Shown here: positions 1 to 7,575 of the stretch, piece by piece
Numbering within the stretch: position 1 is the stretch's first letter
Layout: each line of letters opens with the position of its first letter
DNA from: Eudoraea sp.
GTDB taxonomy: Bacteria > Bacteroidota > Bacteroidia > Flavobacteriales > Flavobacteriaceae
Length of the DNA stretch: 8,700 nt
Direction: 5' to 3'
NCBI GenBank assembly: GCA_024642325.1
Contig: JAHEBI010000076.1
Span: 1-8,700 of the forward strand
Program-made: the position numbers and the translations under genes
The notes under the pieces: model-generated
Seen by the model: only the letters and a program-made list of their open reading frames with translations
Told to the model about the DNA's origin: nothing
The model's database searches: none

Positions 1-980
1 ATGCAGATTCACCGGCATAGGCATTTGTTGCCATTTGGGCAATTTTTGCCTTAATAGCCCCGAAATTAATGATAGGAGTGTTAAATTGAATCCTTTCATT
101 GGCATAGTTAACTGCCTCCCCCAATACCCTCCTTTGTGCTTCCAGGCAGGCTGCTGCCAGCTTAATTCTTCCGATATTCAAAGCATTCATCGCAATCTTA
201 AATCCATTTCCGCGTTCAGAGAGCATATTTTCAACAGGGACTTTGGTCTCACTAAAAAATACCTGGCGCGTAGAGGAGGAATGTATGCCTAATTTTTTTT
301 CTTCTTCTCCAAGGGTGATCCCATTTGAAGGTTCATTTTCAATAATAAAACCTGTAATATTTTTGTCATCTTCTATTCTGGCAAAAACAATAAATAATTT
401 ACAGAATCCGGCATTGGAAATCCACATTTTTTGTCCGCTAATCAGGTAATGTTTTCCGTCTTTAGATAATACAGCCCTGGTTTTTCCGGAATTCGCATCT
501 GAACCCGCACCGGGTTCGGTAAGACAGTACGCCCCCAGCCATTCACCTGATGCCAGTTTTGGTACATATTTCTTTTTTTGCTCTTCAGTACCGTAAAGGG
601 TTATGGGCATGGTACCTATTCCGGTATGTGCTCCAAAGGCAGTGCTAAATGAACCCGTGGCACCGGAAATATAATCGCATACCAGCATTGTGGAAACGAA
701 ACCCATCCCCAAACCACCATAAGCCTCAGGAACAGCAATGCTCAAGAGTCCTAGTTCACCAGCCTTGTGCATGCATTCTTCGGTATAGGCATAATCTTTT
801 TTCTCAAATCTTTCCCATTGCCCCCATAGTTCGCGATCTACAAATTCCTTGGTGCTGTCACGCATCATTTTTTGCTCCTCGGTTAGATCCTCTAGTGTAA
901 AAATATCTTCGCACTCTGTTTCTTTAACCAAAAACTGACCACCGCGTAAGATATCTTTGTTAATTGTATCCCTGCTCATT
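1..980 (-). CDS. fadE: Acyl-CoA dehydrogenase (FadE-like), 3' end cut by the window edge, apparent frameshift near the start
   Basis: This FAD-dependent enzyme oxidises acyl-CoA to trans-2-enoyl-CoA, the first step of each beta-oxidation round. I translated it by hand: about 326 residues are visible, of roughly 600 expected for this VLCAD-like bacteroidotal family. Visible landmarks are the N-terminal helical domain with PEAYGGLGMGF (about 84-94), the acyl-CoA dehydrogenase signature CLTEPGAGSDA (152-162), the FAD-domain stretch GQKMWISNAG (182-191) and SSSTRQVFF (234-242). The catalytic Glu should lie beyond the left edge. The frame is open from 958 down to 2. However, the ATG at 978-980, which is 20 bp after the fadA stop and gives the expected N-terminus (MSRDTI, then KDILRGG), is one base out of frame with it: one surplus base lies in the A/C run at 956-962. 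Staying in the ATG frame gives a stop after 18 codons. The first in-frame ATGs (866-868, 863-865) would remove about 37 conserved residues. It is the last visible gene of the marR-fadN-fadA-fadE operon. Family assignment is firm; intactness is uncertain. Confidence 0.9.
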
Positions 981-1000
981 TTATATTTCTTTATTTCATA

Positions 1001-2191
1001 TTAATTTAAAAACTCATAAATACCAGCTGCACCCTGTCCCGTTCCGACGCACATTGTTACCATTCCGTATTTACCTTTCATATTGCGTTTGCGCATTTCA
1101 TCAAATAATTGCACAGAAAGTTTGGCTCCTGTACAACCCAGGGGATGACCCAGGGCAATGGCACCCCCATTTACATTAACAAGCTCCTGATTAAGGTCCA
1201 ATTCCCTAATAACAGCAAGAGATTGTGACGCAAAAGCCTCATTAAGCTCTATTAATGAAATAGCATCCTGTTTTAACCCTGCTTGTTTCAATACCTTTGG
1301 GATGGCCTTTACCGGACCTATACCCATGATTCGAGGTTCCACTCCGGCTGCCGCATAGTTTACCAAACGGGCTATAGGTTCCAACTTCAATTCCTTAACC
1401 ATTTCCTCACTCATAACCATTACAAACGCCGCGCCATCACTCATTTGCGAGGAATTACCGGCAGTGACACTGCCGTCTGCTGCAAATACCGGTCTTAATT
1501 TGGCCAGAACTTCCCTGGAGGTGTCTGCTCTTGGTCCTTCATCTTTATTTACAGTGTAGGTATTTGTTTCTTTCTTGCCTGAAGAATTGACAAAAGTGTG
1601 TTCCACTTCAATAGGCACAATTTGATCCTGAAACCTATTTTCTTTTTGTGCTTTTAAGGCTTTCATGTGGGAGTTGTATGCAAAATCATCCTGATCTTCC
1701 CTGGAAACCTTAAACTGTTTGGCAACAGCTTCTGCGGTTAATCCCATCCCCCAGTAATAATCTTCATGACCTTCTTTGGCAGTTTCGTAATCAGGGGTTG
1801 GCTTATACCCTCCCATTGGGATATAGCTCATGCTTTCTGCTCCGCCAGCTATGATGCAATCAGCCATACCCGACTGTATCTTGGCGGTTGCCATACCAAT
1901 GGTTTCCAGCCCGGAGGCACAATAGCGGTTTACCGTAACACCTGGAACGTCATCGATCTCTAATCCCATTAAGGAGATCAGGCGGGCCATATTGAGTCCC
2001 TGTTCTGCTTCTGGCATGGCATTACCGACCATCACGTCATCAATTCTTTTTTTATCGAGCTGTGGCAGCTCACGCATCATATATGCGATGGTTTCTGCCG
2101 CCAATTCATCGGGTCTTTTAAAACGAAATAGTCCTCTGGGTGCTTTTCCAACTGCTGTTCTGTAAGCCTTAACGATATATGCTGTTTTCAT
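1001..2191 (-). CDS. fadA: Acetyl-CoA C-acyltransferase (3-ketoacyl-CoA thiolase)
   Basis: This enzyme cleaves 3-ketoacyl-CoA with CoA to give acetyl-CoA and a shortened acyl-CoA, the last step of beta-oxidation. The 396-aa length is normal for the thiolase family. The N-terminal half carries the acyl-accepting nucleophile Cys91 in NRYCASGLET. The C-terminal half has NEAF (317-320), His349 in GGAIALGHPLGCTGAK, and the second active-site Cys381 in CVGTGQGAAG, so all catalytic positions are present. The ATG start (2189-2191) is 4 bp after the fadN stop, which indicates co-transcription and probably coupled translation. The gene ends 20 bp before the fadE start. FadA normally works in a complex or in close sequence with the FadB/FadN-type enzyme, and the gene order fits that. 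Biosynthetic acetoacetyl-CoA thiolases share these motifs, but the operon context favours the degradative enzyme. No signal peptide is seen; it is expected to be cytosolic. Confidence 0.95.
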   Translation of the reverse strand: MKTAYIVKAYRTAVGKAPRGLFRFKRPDELAAETIAYMMRELPQLDKKRIDDVMVGNAMPEAEQGLNMARLISLMGLEIDDVPGVTVNRYCASGLETIGMATAKIQSGMADCIIAGGAESMSYIPMGGYKPTPDYETAKEGHEDYYWGMGLTAEAVAKQFKVSREDQDDFAYNSHMKALKAQKENRFQDQIVPIEVEHTFVNSSGKKETNTYTVNKDEGPRADTSREVLAKLRPVFAADGSVTAGNSSQMSDGAAFVMVMSEEMVKELKLEPIARLVNYAAAGVEPRIMGIGPVKAIPKVLKQAGLKQDAISLIELNEAFASQSLAVIRELDLNQELVNVNGGAIALGHPLGCTGAKLSVQLFDEMRKRNMKGKYGMVTMCVGTGQGAAGIYEFLN

Positions 2192-2195
2192 TTTT

Positions 2196-4601
2196 TTAAT
2201 TTCTAAGTGGTTTACCGGTTTTTAACATATGTTGAATTCGTTCCAATGTTTTTCTCTCCGTACAGAGTGATAAAAAGGCCTCTCTTTCCAAATCCAATAA
2301 GTATTGTTCACTAACAAGACTGGCTTCTGATAAATCTCCACCTGCCATCACATAAGCCAGTTTATCAGCAATTTTTTTGTCGTGCTGACTAATGTAATGC
2401 CCTGCTTCCATAGAATCTGTCCCAACCATAAACATGCCTAAAGCCTGTTTTCCCAAAACCTTTACATCTTTTCTTTTTATAGGTTGGGTGTAACCTCCTT
2501 CCGCTAAAAGTATAGCATGCGCCTTGGCTGTTGCTATTTGTCTGTCTTTGTTAACTACCACAATGTCCTTGCCTTTTTGGAGTATCCCTAAGTCATATGC
2601 CTCATATGCAGAAGTAGACACTTTGGCCATTCCAATAGTCAGAAAATATTCCTGGAGCACATTTAATTCCACATCATTCTTTCTGAATATGTCAGAAGCT
2701 CTTAATGCCATTTCTTTGGAACCACCGCCTCCCGGGATGACCCCAACGCCAAATTCTACCAATCCGATATAGGTTTCTGCCGCTGCAACAACTTTATCAG
2801 CATGAAGTGATAACTCACACCCGCCTCCAAGGCACATTCCATGTGGCGCAGAGACTGTAGGGATTGAAGAATAGCGCATGCGCATCATAGTGTCCTGAAA
2901 TAATTTGATAGCCATATTTAATTCATCGTACTCCTGTTCTACGGCCATCATGAATATCATTCCTATATTTGCACCCACAGAAAAATTTGCTGCCTGGTTT
3001 CCTACAACGAGCCCTTGAAAATCCTGTTCAGCGAGATCTATTGCCTTGTTTAAACCGGCTAAAACATCTCCGCCAATCGTATTCATTTTAGACTGGAATT
3101 CTACATTTAGTATTCCGTCACCCAGATCTTCAATAACAACACCACTATTTTTAAATACTTCATTTGATTTTCTAATATTATCTAAAATGATAAAGGCATC
3201 CTGGCCTGGTACTTTGTCCATGGCCTTTTTTGGAATATCATAAAAATAGGTAGCTCCATCCTTAACGCTGTAGAATGAAGATGCGCTTGATTCCTTAAGC
3301 TCCAGAACCCAGGCTGCCGGACTGTAACCTTCTTCTGCAATCAATGCTAATCCTTTTTCCAGACCAATGGCATCCCAGATCTGAAAAGGACCATGCTCCC
3401 AGCCAAAACCGGCTTTCATGGCATCATCAATTTTATATAATTCATCTGTTATTTCAGGAATACGGTGAGAAACATAAGCAAATAGTGCTGCAAAGCTTTT
3501 ACGGTAAAAGACGCCGGCTTTATCCTTGCCATTTACTAAAATTTTGAAACGATCTATAACTTTATCTATTGGTTTGGTGTTTTCCAGAGTGGCAAAATCA
3601 GCTCTCTTTTTGGGCCTGTAATCCATTGTGTCCAGATCCAGAGTGAGAATATCACTTTTTCCGTCATTAGATTTTGTCTTTTTATAGAAGCCCTGACCTG
3701 TTTTGCTCCCAAACCATTTGTTATCCGACATAGTCCGGATAAATTCGGGCAACTGAAATAATTCATGTCGTTCATCTTCCTTGCAGTTTTCATAGATCCC
3801 GTTTGCTACGTGTATCAATGTATCTAACCCTACAACATCCACTGTTCTGAAAGTGGCAGATTTTGGTCTGCCAATTACAGGTCCGGTAAGCTTATCTACT
3901 TCTTCTACCGTGAGCCCTAATTCTTTGACCATGTGAAATAAACTCTGAATGCTAAAAATACCAATTCTATTACCTATAAAAGCGGGGGTATCCTTAGCTA
4001 TTACTGAAGTTTTGCCCAGAAATTTTTCACCATAAGCATTCAAAAAATCCAGCACAGATTGTTTTGTTTTTGGCCCCGGGATAATTTCAAAAAGTTTTAG
4101 ATACCGCGCGGGATTAAAGAAGTGTGTACCGCAAAAATGTTCCTGGAAATCATCACTTCTTCCTTCGCTCATGAATTTAATGGGAATACCTGAAGTATTG
4201 GATGTTATAATAGTTCCGGGACTTCGGTATTTTTCCAGGTTTTCAAATACCATTTTTTTAATATCCAGACGCTCCACAACTACCTCAATTATCCAATCCA
4301 CCTGGCTTATTTTGGCAATATCATCTTCGAGATTGCCCGTATTAATTCTGCCGGCAAAACTTGAATGATAAATGGGAGACGGTTTTGATTTTAAAGCAAC
4401 TGCCAGAGAATCATTTACAATTCTATTTCTAACAGCTTTATCATTAAGTGTAAGTCCTTTTGACTTTTCCTTCTCATTCAGCTCTTTTGGAACAATATCA
4501 AGTAATAGGACTTCAACTCCAATATTTGCAAAGTGACAGGCGATTCCGCTACCCATTATACCGGAACCTATCACGGCTACCTTTTTAATGTGCTTATTCA
4601 T
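2196..4601 (-). CDS. fadN: 3-hydroxyacyl-CoA dehydrogenase / enoyl-CoA hydratase fusion (FadN type)
   Basis: This 801-aa two-domain enzyme hydrates 2-enoyl-CoA and oxidises the resulting L-3-hydroxyacyl-CoA with NAD. The N-terminal half is the dehydrogenase: a Rossmann motif GSGIMG (12-17), SNTSGIP (134-140), the catalytic His160 in GTHFFNPARYLKLFE with Glu172 as partner, and Asn211 in GNRIG. Its C-terminal dimerisation-type segment runs to about residue 430. The crotonase-fold hydratase spans roughly 490-690, with oxyanion-hole regions NFSVGAN (539-545) and HGMCLGGGCEL (587-597). Both hydratase glutamates appear to be conserved, Glu596 in GGGCE and Glu616 in VEFGVGVIPGGGG. The domain order is the reverse of E. 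coli FadB and matches B. subtilis FadN (about 790 aa). The start ATG overlaps the marR stop as ATGA (4598-4601), and fadA follows after 4 bp. Nothing looks broken. The symbol is by architectural analogy. Confidence 0.93.
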   Translation of the reverse strand: MNKHIKKVAVIGSGIMGSGIACHFANIGVEVLLLDIVPKELNEKEKSKGLTLNDKAVRNRIVNDSLAVALKSKPSPIYHSSFAGRINTGNLEDDIAKISQVDWIIEVVVERLDIKKMVFENLEKYRSPGTIITSNTSGIPIKFMSEGRSDDFQEHFCGTHFFNPARYLKLFEIIPGPKTKQSVLDFLNAYGEKFLGKTSVIAKDTPAFIGNRIGIFSIQSLFHMVKELGLTVEEVDKLTGPVIGRPKSATFRTVDVVGLDTLIHVANGIYENCKEDERHELFQLPEFIRTMSDNKWFGSKTGQGFYKKTKSNDGKSDILTLDLDTMDYRPKKRADFATLENTKPIDKVIDRFKILVNGKDKAGVFYRKSFAALFAYVSHRIPEITDELYKIDDAMKAGFGWEHGPFQIWDAIGLEKGLALIAEEGYSPAAWVLELKESSASSFYSVKDGATYFYDIPKKAMDKVPGQDAFIILDNIRKSNEVFKNSGVVIEDLGDGILNVEFQSKMNTIGGDVLAGLNKAIDLAEQDFQGLVVGNQAANFSVGANIGMIFMMAVEQEYDELNMAIKLFQDTMMRMRYSSIPTVSAPHGMCLGGGCELSLHADKVVAAAETYIGLVEFGVGVIPGGGGSKEMALRASDIFRKNDVELNVLQEYFLTIGMAKVSTSAYEAYDLGILQKGKDIVVVNKDRQIATAKAHAILLAEGGYTQPIKRKDVKVLGKQALGMFMVGTDSMEAGHYISQHDKKIADKLAYVMAGGDLSEASLVSEQYLLDLEREAFLSLCTERKTLERIQHMLKTGKPLRN

Positions 4602-5062
4602 TGATGATTATTATTTAATTTTGTTTTCCTGCTATATATTTTTTTCTCCGTTATAAGGCTGTTTATAGTATCCGCGACCTCAAAAAAGTTATTCAACTGC
4701 GTCTCACTAACATGCTCCCTGACTACCTCGTTAAACCTCAAAACAACATCTTTGGAATCTATACGTTTTTCAAGACCGAAAGGAGTAAGATGAATCAGAA
4801 CACCCCGACCGTCATCCGGGTTGGGCTTGCGAATTATAAGTCCTTTTTCCTCCATACTTTTAAGTATCCGCGACAAACTTGTGGCTTCCATACCCATTTT
4901 AGGACCAAGGGCAGTTGAGGGCGTGCCGGTTTTGGGGTCTATACTTAATAATGTAAAACCAACAGCCATTGTAGTGCCAAAAGTTTTAGCTTCTTCATTA
5001 TACATTTTTGCAACTGATTGCCAGGTGGCGCGCAAAACGTAATCTATAGTTATATCCTTCAT
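4598..5062 (-). CDS. MarR-family transcriptional regulator, probable local regulator of the beta-oxidation operon
   Basis: This is a winged-helix DNA-binding protein of 154 aa from the chosen start (5060-5062). Helical dimerisation segments lie at about 5-30 and 102-140. The helix-turn-helix covers about 48-76 (STALGPKMGMEATSLSRILK), and the wing contains NPDDGRG (81-87) followed by VLIHLTPFG, a typical MarR layout. The open frame extends upstream to an ATG at 5105-5107 (169 aa). I prefer the inner ATG because the outer one lies inside the 26-bp palindrome and upstream of the likely -7 box at 5082-5089, and because related proteins, from memory, begin near MKD-TIDYVLRATW. Its stop overlaps the fadN start by 4 bp, so it is the first gene of the operon. 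Autoregulation through the palindrome, with an acyl-CoA or fatty acid as ligand, is inference; the sequence does not show the ligand. Confidence 0.88.
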   Translation of the reverse strand: MKDITIDYVLRATWQSVAKMYNEEAKTFGTTMAVGFTLLSIDPKTGTPSTALGPKMGMEATSLSRILKSMEEKGLIIRKPNPDDGRGVLIHLTPFGLEKRIDSKDVVLRFNEVVREHVSETQLNNFFEVADTINSLITEKKIYSRKTKLNNNHQ

Positions 5063-5081
5063 TAAATCTTTAATAGTTACC

Positions 5082-5089
5082 CAAAGATA
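5082..5089 (-). promoter_or_regulatory. Candidate -7 promoter box for the marR-fadN-fadA-fadE operon
   Basis: On the minus strand this reads TATCTTTG, an exact match to the TAnnTTTG element used by the primary sigma factor in Bacteroidota. Transcription would start a few bases downstream, leaving an untranslated leader of about 10-20 nt before the ATG at 5062. No clear TTTG -33 element is visible; that region is occupied by the palindrome at 5094-5119. The leader has no strong Shine-Dalgarno sequence, only an A-rich AAAGATTTA before the ATG, which is normal for the phylum. Confidence 0.55.
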
Positions 5090-5093
5090 TAAA

Positions 5094-5119
5094 AATTTAT
5101 TATGCATGCATAATAAATT
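5094..5119. promoter_or_regulatory. Perfect 26-bp palindrome, candidate MarR operator
   Basis: Each arm reads AATTTATTATGCA 5'->3' on its own strand, and the two arms abut with no spacer, so all 26 positions are symmetric. The element sits 4 bp upstream of the candidate -7 box, across the expected -33 region, about 30 bp before the marR start. MarR dimers bind palindromes of about this size, and regulators of this family commonly repress their own operon. The symmetry is seen directly. Identification as the binding site of the adjacent MarR protein is inference. Confidence 0.65.
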
Positions 5120-5200
5120 ATAAAGAATAGCCTGTTGGTTTTAAAAAGAATCGGGCATAAAATAAATCATCCAATTACCCGTATTTGTAATGGCTATAAC

Positions 5201-6973
5201 CTAATGCCCATATATTTGATTGTAGAGGTCTATGTACTTTTCTTTAATAATTTTACGTCGAAGTTTCATAGTAGGAGTGAGGTACCCCTGGTCAACAGTC
5301 CAAATATCAGGAGTTAATCTAAACTGTTTAATTTTTTCCCATTTGGCGAATTTTTCATTGGCATGATCAACTTCTTCCTGAAATCTTGCCACAACCTTAG
5401 GATTTGTAACAATTTCGGTATTGGTACCCAGAGTAACATTATGTCTGATTGCCCATTCCCTTAAAAATTCAAAATTTGGCTGTATAAGGGCAGCAGGCAT
5501 TTTCTCACCATCACCAACAACCATAATTTGTTCAATAAATCGGGATTGTTTAAATTTGTTTTCCAGTAACTGGGGGGCTATATATTTCCCCCCTGAAGTT
5601 TTGAACATTTCTTTTTTGCGGTCAGTAATCCTGAGGAAACCATCCGCATCCAGTTCACCAATATCTCCTGTATGAAAAAAGCCGTCTTTTAATACTTCGG
5701 CACTCATCTCGGTATCCCGGTAATAACCCATCATTACCTGTGGCCCTTTTATGCAGATCTCTCCATCTGCTTCAATCTTTACTTGTGTACGCCCTATGGG
5801 TTTACCCACTGTTCCAATCTTAAAACCGTTATTCCGCATATCATTTACGGAAACCACGGGGGAGGTTTCCGTAAGTCCATATCCTTCCATTAATCCCATT
5901 TCAGCTGCATTGAAAATTCTGGCTAATCTGGGCTGCAAAGCTGCACTTCCCGAGGCAATAAGGTCGAGATTACCCCCAAGGCCCGCTTTCCATTTGCTGA
6001 AAATTAATTTACGGGCCAGTTTGAGCTGCTGTTCATACCACCATCCGTTTTGGCCATAAGGCTCATATCTAAGCCCCACTTTTACCGCCCAGAAAAACAG
6101 GTACTTCTTTATACCTGTTAAGCCGGCACCTTTTGCAATTATCTTATCATATACCTTTTCTATAAGCCTGGGAACAGCTGTCATTACATGAGGTTCAACC
6201 TCTTTTAAATTTTCACTAATGGTATCGAGTGATTCCGCAAAGTAAATAGATACACTTCTATACTGATACAAATACATCAGCATCCGTTCATAAATATGGC
6301 AAACCGGCAGGAAACTAAGCGCTTTAGTTGAGCCGTCCGCAATAGGTAATCTCTCCGAGCTTTCCAATGCATTGCTCACAATATTCTCATGGGATAGCAT
6401 TACGCCTTTGGGTCTTCCTGTAGTCCCTGAAGTGTAAATTAAGGTGGCCAGGTCTTCGGGTTTTACCAAATCTTTAAGCTTCTCAACATCCACCTGGTTA
6501 GACTCATCTTCTCCGAGTTGTAATATTTCTTTCCAGTTCCTGCAATCCGCTAGTTCATCAAATGAATATATATCCCTTAAGGAAGGAACTTTATCCTTTA
6601 CGGCCTTAACTTTCTCATAGACTTCCCTGCATGACACAAAACAATAAACACATTCTGAATGATTAAGGACATAGGCATAATCTTCTTCTGAAATGGTAGG
6701 ATATATGGGTACGTTCTGGGCACCCAATTGCAATATCCCAATGTCCATTATGTTCCATTCCGTTCTGTTTGTCATGGAAATCAGGGCAATTTTATCATTG
6801 GGGTTTACACCTAACCGAATTAAAGCTCTGCTTACGGTGTTCGCCTTATCAATATATTCCCGTGTGGAGGTAGCAACCCATTTCCCTTCATATTTGGTAT
6901 TAAGGGAGTTTTCAAGGTTAAATTTCTCAAATTGATAATAAGGGAAATCAAAAAGACGGGTTATATTTTGCAT
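5201..6973 (-). CDS. fadD: Long-chain fatty acid--CoA ligase (AMP-forming)
   Basis: This enzyme activates free fatty acids with ATP and CoA to acyl-CoA, the entry step to the beta-oxidation pathway encoded next to it. The 590-aa length is typical of bacteroidotal long-chain acyl-CoA synthetases. Adenylate-forming motifs appear in order: the P-loop TSGTTGRPKG (181-190), FLPVCHIYER (221-230), SGSAAL (341-346), GYGLTET (364-370), HTGD (434-437), DRKKEMFKTSGGKYIAP (451-467) and a C-terminal lysine in LTPTMKLRRK (565-574, Lys570). No transmembrane segment is evident; it is probably cytosolic or peripherally attached. The ATG at 6971-6973 is the first in a family-like N-terminus (QNITRLFDFPYYQ). 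It is the gene before marR on the same strand, separated from it by 138 bp that hold a separate promoter, so it is probably its own transcription unit. Exact chain-length preference cannot be read from sequence. Confidence 0.92.
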   Translation of the reverse strand: MQNITRLFDFPYYQFEKFNLENSLNTKYEGKWVATSTREYIDKANTVSRALIRLGVNPNDKIALISMTNRTEWNIMDIGILQLGAQNVPIYPTISEEDYAYVLNHSECVYCFVSCREVYEKVKAVKDKVPSLRDIYSFDELADCRNWKEILQLGEDESNQVDVEKLKDLVKPEDLATLIYTSGTTGRPKGVMLSHENIVSNALESSERLPIADGSTKALSFLPVCHIYERMLMYLYQYRSVSIYFAESLDTISENLKEVEPHVMTAVPRLIEKVYDKIIAKGAGLTGIKKYLFFWAVKVGLRYEPYGQNGWWYEQQLKLARKLIFSKWKAGLGGNLDLIASGSAALQPRLARIFNAAEMGLMEGYGLTETSPVVSVNDMRNNGFKIGTVGKPIGRTQVKIEADGEICIKGPQVMMGYYRDTEMSAEVLKDGFFHTGDIGELDADGFLRITDRKKEMFKTSGGKYIAPQLLENKFKQSRFIEQIMVVGDGEKMPAALIQPNFEFLREWAIRHNVTLGTNTEIVTNPKVVARFQEEVDHANEKFAKWEKIKQFRLTPDIWTVDQGYLTPTMKLRRKIIKEKYIDLYNQIYGH

Positions 6974-7117
6974 ACTAAGTTTCTGAAAGGTAATTGCAAA
7001 ATAAGAAAAGGGAATGGTATTATAAAACGGGATTGCTAAAAAAAGGCTTTAATTATTTACAATATGACAAGAAAAAATGATATGATCATATTTGGACTTA
7101 AATATAAGGTCAATTAA
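6974..7117. other. Spacer between the GNAT gene and fadD
   Basis: This 144-bp A/T-rich stretch has no credible open frame. It must contain the 3' end signals of the purL-GNAT unit and probably the fadD promoter. It holds a perfect 12-bp palindrome ATATGATCATAT at 7080-7091, followed on the minus strand by a T-rich run. With only A/T-rich pairs and no room for a loop, it is a poor intrinsic terminator. No GC-rich stem followed by a T tract was found here. Confidence 0.5.
6997..7004 (-). promoter_or_regulatory. Weak candidate -7 box for fadD
   Basis: The minus strand reads TTATTTTG, one mismatch from the TAnnTTTG Bacteroidota consensus, about 24 bp before the fadD ATG. No convincing -33 TTTG is found at the right distance. 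It is the best candidate in this spacer but could be chance in A/T-rich DNA. Confidence 0.25.
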
Positions 7118-7573
7118 TTATTCCAAATGCAGCTTCATTCCTTCATGAGAGGCGATAAACCCTAATCCTTCATAAAATTTAAGAGCTGCACCTCTTTTTT
7201 TATCTGTAGTAAGCTGCACAACATGAGCTCCTTTGAATTTAGCACGGTCTATGGCCCATTTTATGAGTTCCGCCCCAATTCCCTTATTCCTGTAACTCTC
7301 ATGCACCCTTACAGCCTCAATCTGCGCCCTAATTCCTCCCTGATAGGTCAGGTATTGAATTAAGCTTAGTTGTAAAGTGCCAATTACCAAACCAGAGTCG
7401 TTTAGTAATACCACCAATTCCTGGTTTTGGTCTGAGTTAATTTTCTCAAATGCATTTAAATACGTATTGGGAAGAGGAATGCGAAAATCTTCCCGCTGAC
7501 GACCTAGTTCGTCATTGGCCAGAAGCTGAACGATCTGCGGTACATCCTTTTGGGTAGCCTTTCGAATATGCAA
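7118..7573 (-). CDS. GNAT-family N-acetyltransferase, substrate unknown
   Basis: This 151-aa protein has the single GNAT fold. An N-terminal beta strand and helix begin at IRKATQKDVPQIVQLL (3-18). The acetyl-CoA pyrophosphate-binding motif A follows strand EAVRV, with RNKGIG at 95-100 matching R/Q-x-x-G-x-G/A. Motif B, LKFYEGLGF (131-139), contains Tyr134 at the usual general-acid position. The substrate cannot be told from sequence. The start codon must be TTG (7571-7573): the same frame has a TAA only three codons upstream (7580-7582) and no ATG between, while starting later would delete the first strand. The TTG lies 2 bp after the purL stop, so translation is probably coupled to purL. The C-terminus ends normally at a TAA (7118-7120). 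Confidence 0.85.
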   Translation of the reverse strand: MHIRKATQKDVPQIVQLLANDELGRQREDFRIPLPNTYLNAFEKINSDQNQELVVLLNDSGLVIGTLQLSLIQYLTYQGGIRAQIEAVRVHESYRNKGIGAELIKWAIDRAKFKGAHVVQLTTDKKRGAALKFYEGLGFIASHEGMKLHLE

Positions 7574-7575
7574 GA

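Larger units (their letters stand above)
5063..5200 (-). other. Spacer between fadD and marR
   Basis: This 138-bp spacer contains the 26-bp palindrome and the -7 box listed separately. Downstream of the fadD stop I see only weak inverted repeats (CGGG/CCCG before TTCTTTTT at about 5146-5182), not a convincing intrinsic terminator, so some read-through from fadD into the operon is possible. No small open frame of note is present. Confidence 0.5.

Noticed and set aside
35..449. Two overlapping plus-strand open frames near the left edge
   Set aside because: They are antisense to the conserved fadE frame and show no protein-like composition or motifs.
3566..3793. Minus-strand 75-codon open frame within fadN, which might suggest a frameshift in that gene
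   Set aside because: The fadN frame is continuous through this stretch with family-like sequence, so this is only an alternative frame.
5127..5209. Interleaved 6-bp inverted repeats (GGGCAT/ATGCCC and ATAGCC/GGCTAT) that could form a pseudoknot-like RNA after fadD
   Set aside because: Six-base complementarities are expected about once by chance in a stretch this long, the loops are long, and one repeat lies within the fadD coding end.
5751..6059. Plus-strand open frame of 102 codons antisense to fadD
   Set aside because: It lies wholly opposite a well-supported conserved gene, has no recognisable domain, and is most likely a shadow of the coding frame.
6966..6982. TTTTGCATACTAAG at the fadD start as a possible second copy of the marR operator
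   Set aside because: Only the TGCAT core matches; there is no dyad symmetry, so it does not support MarR control of fadD.
7020..7060. T-rich runs in the fadD upstream spacer as an intrinsic terminator for purL-GNAT
   Set aside because: No stable GC-containing stem precedes the T tract; the local complementarity is only about three base pairs.
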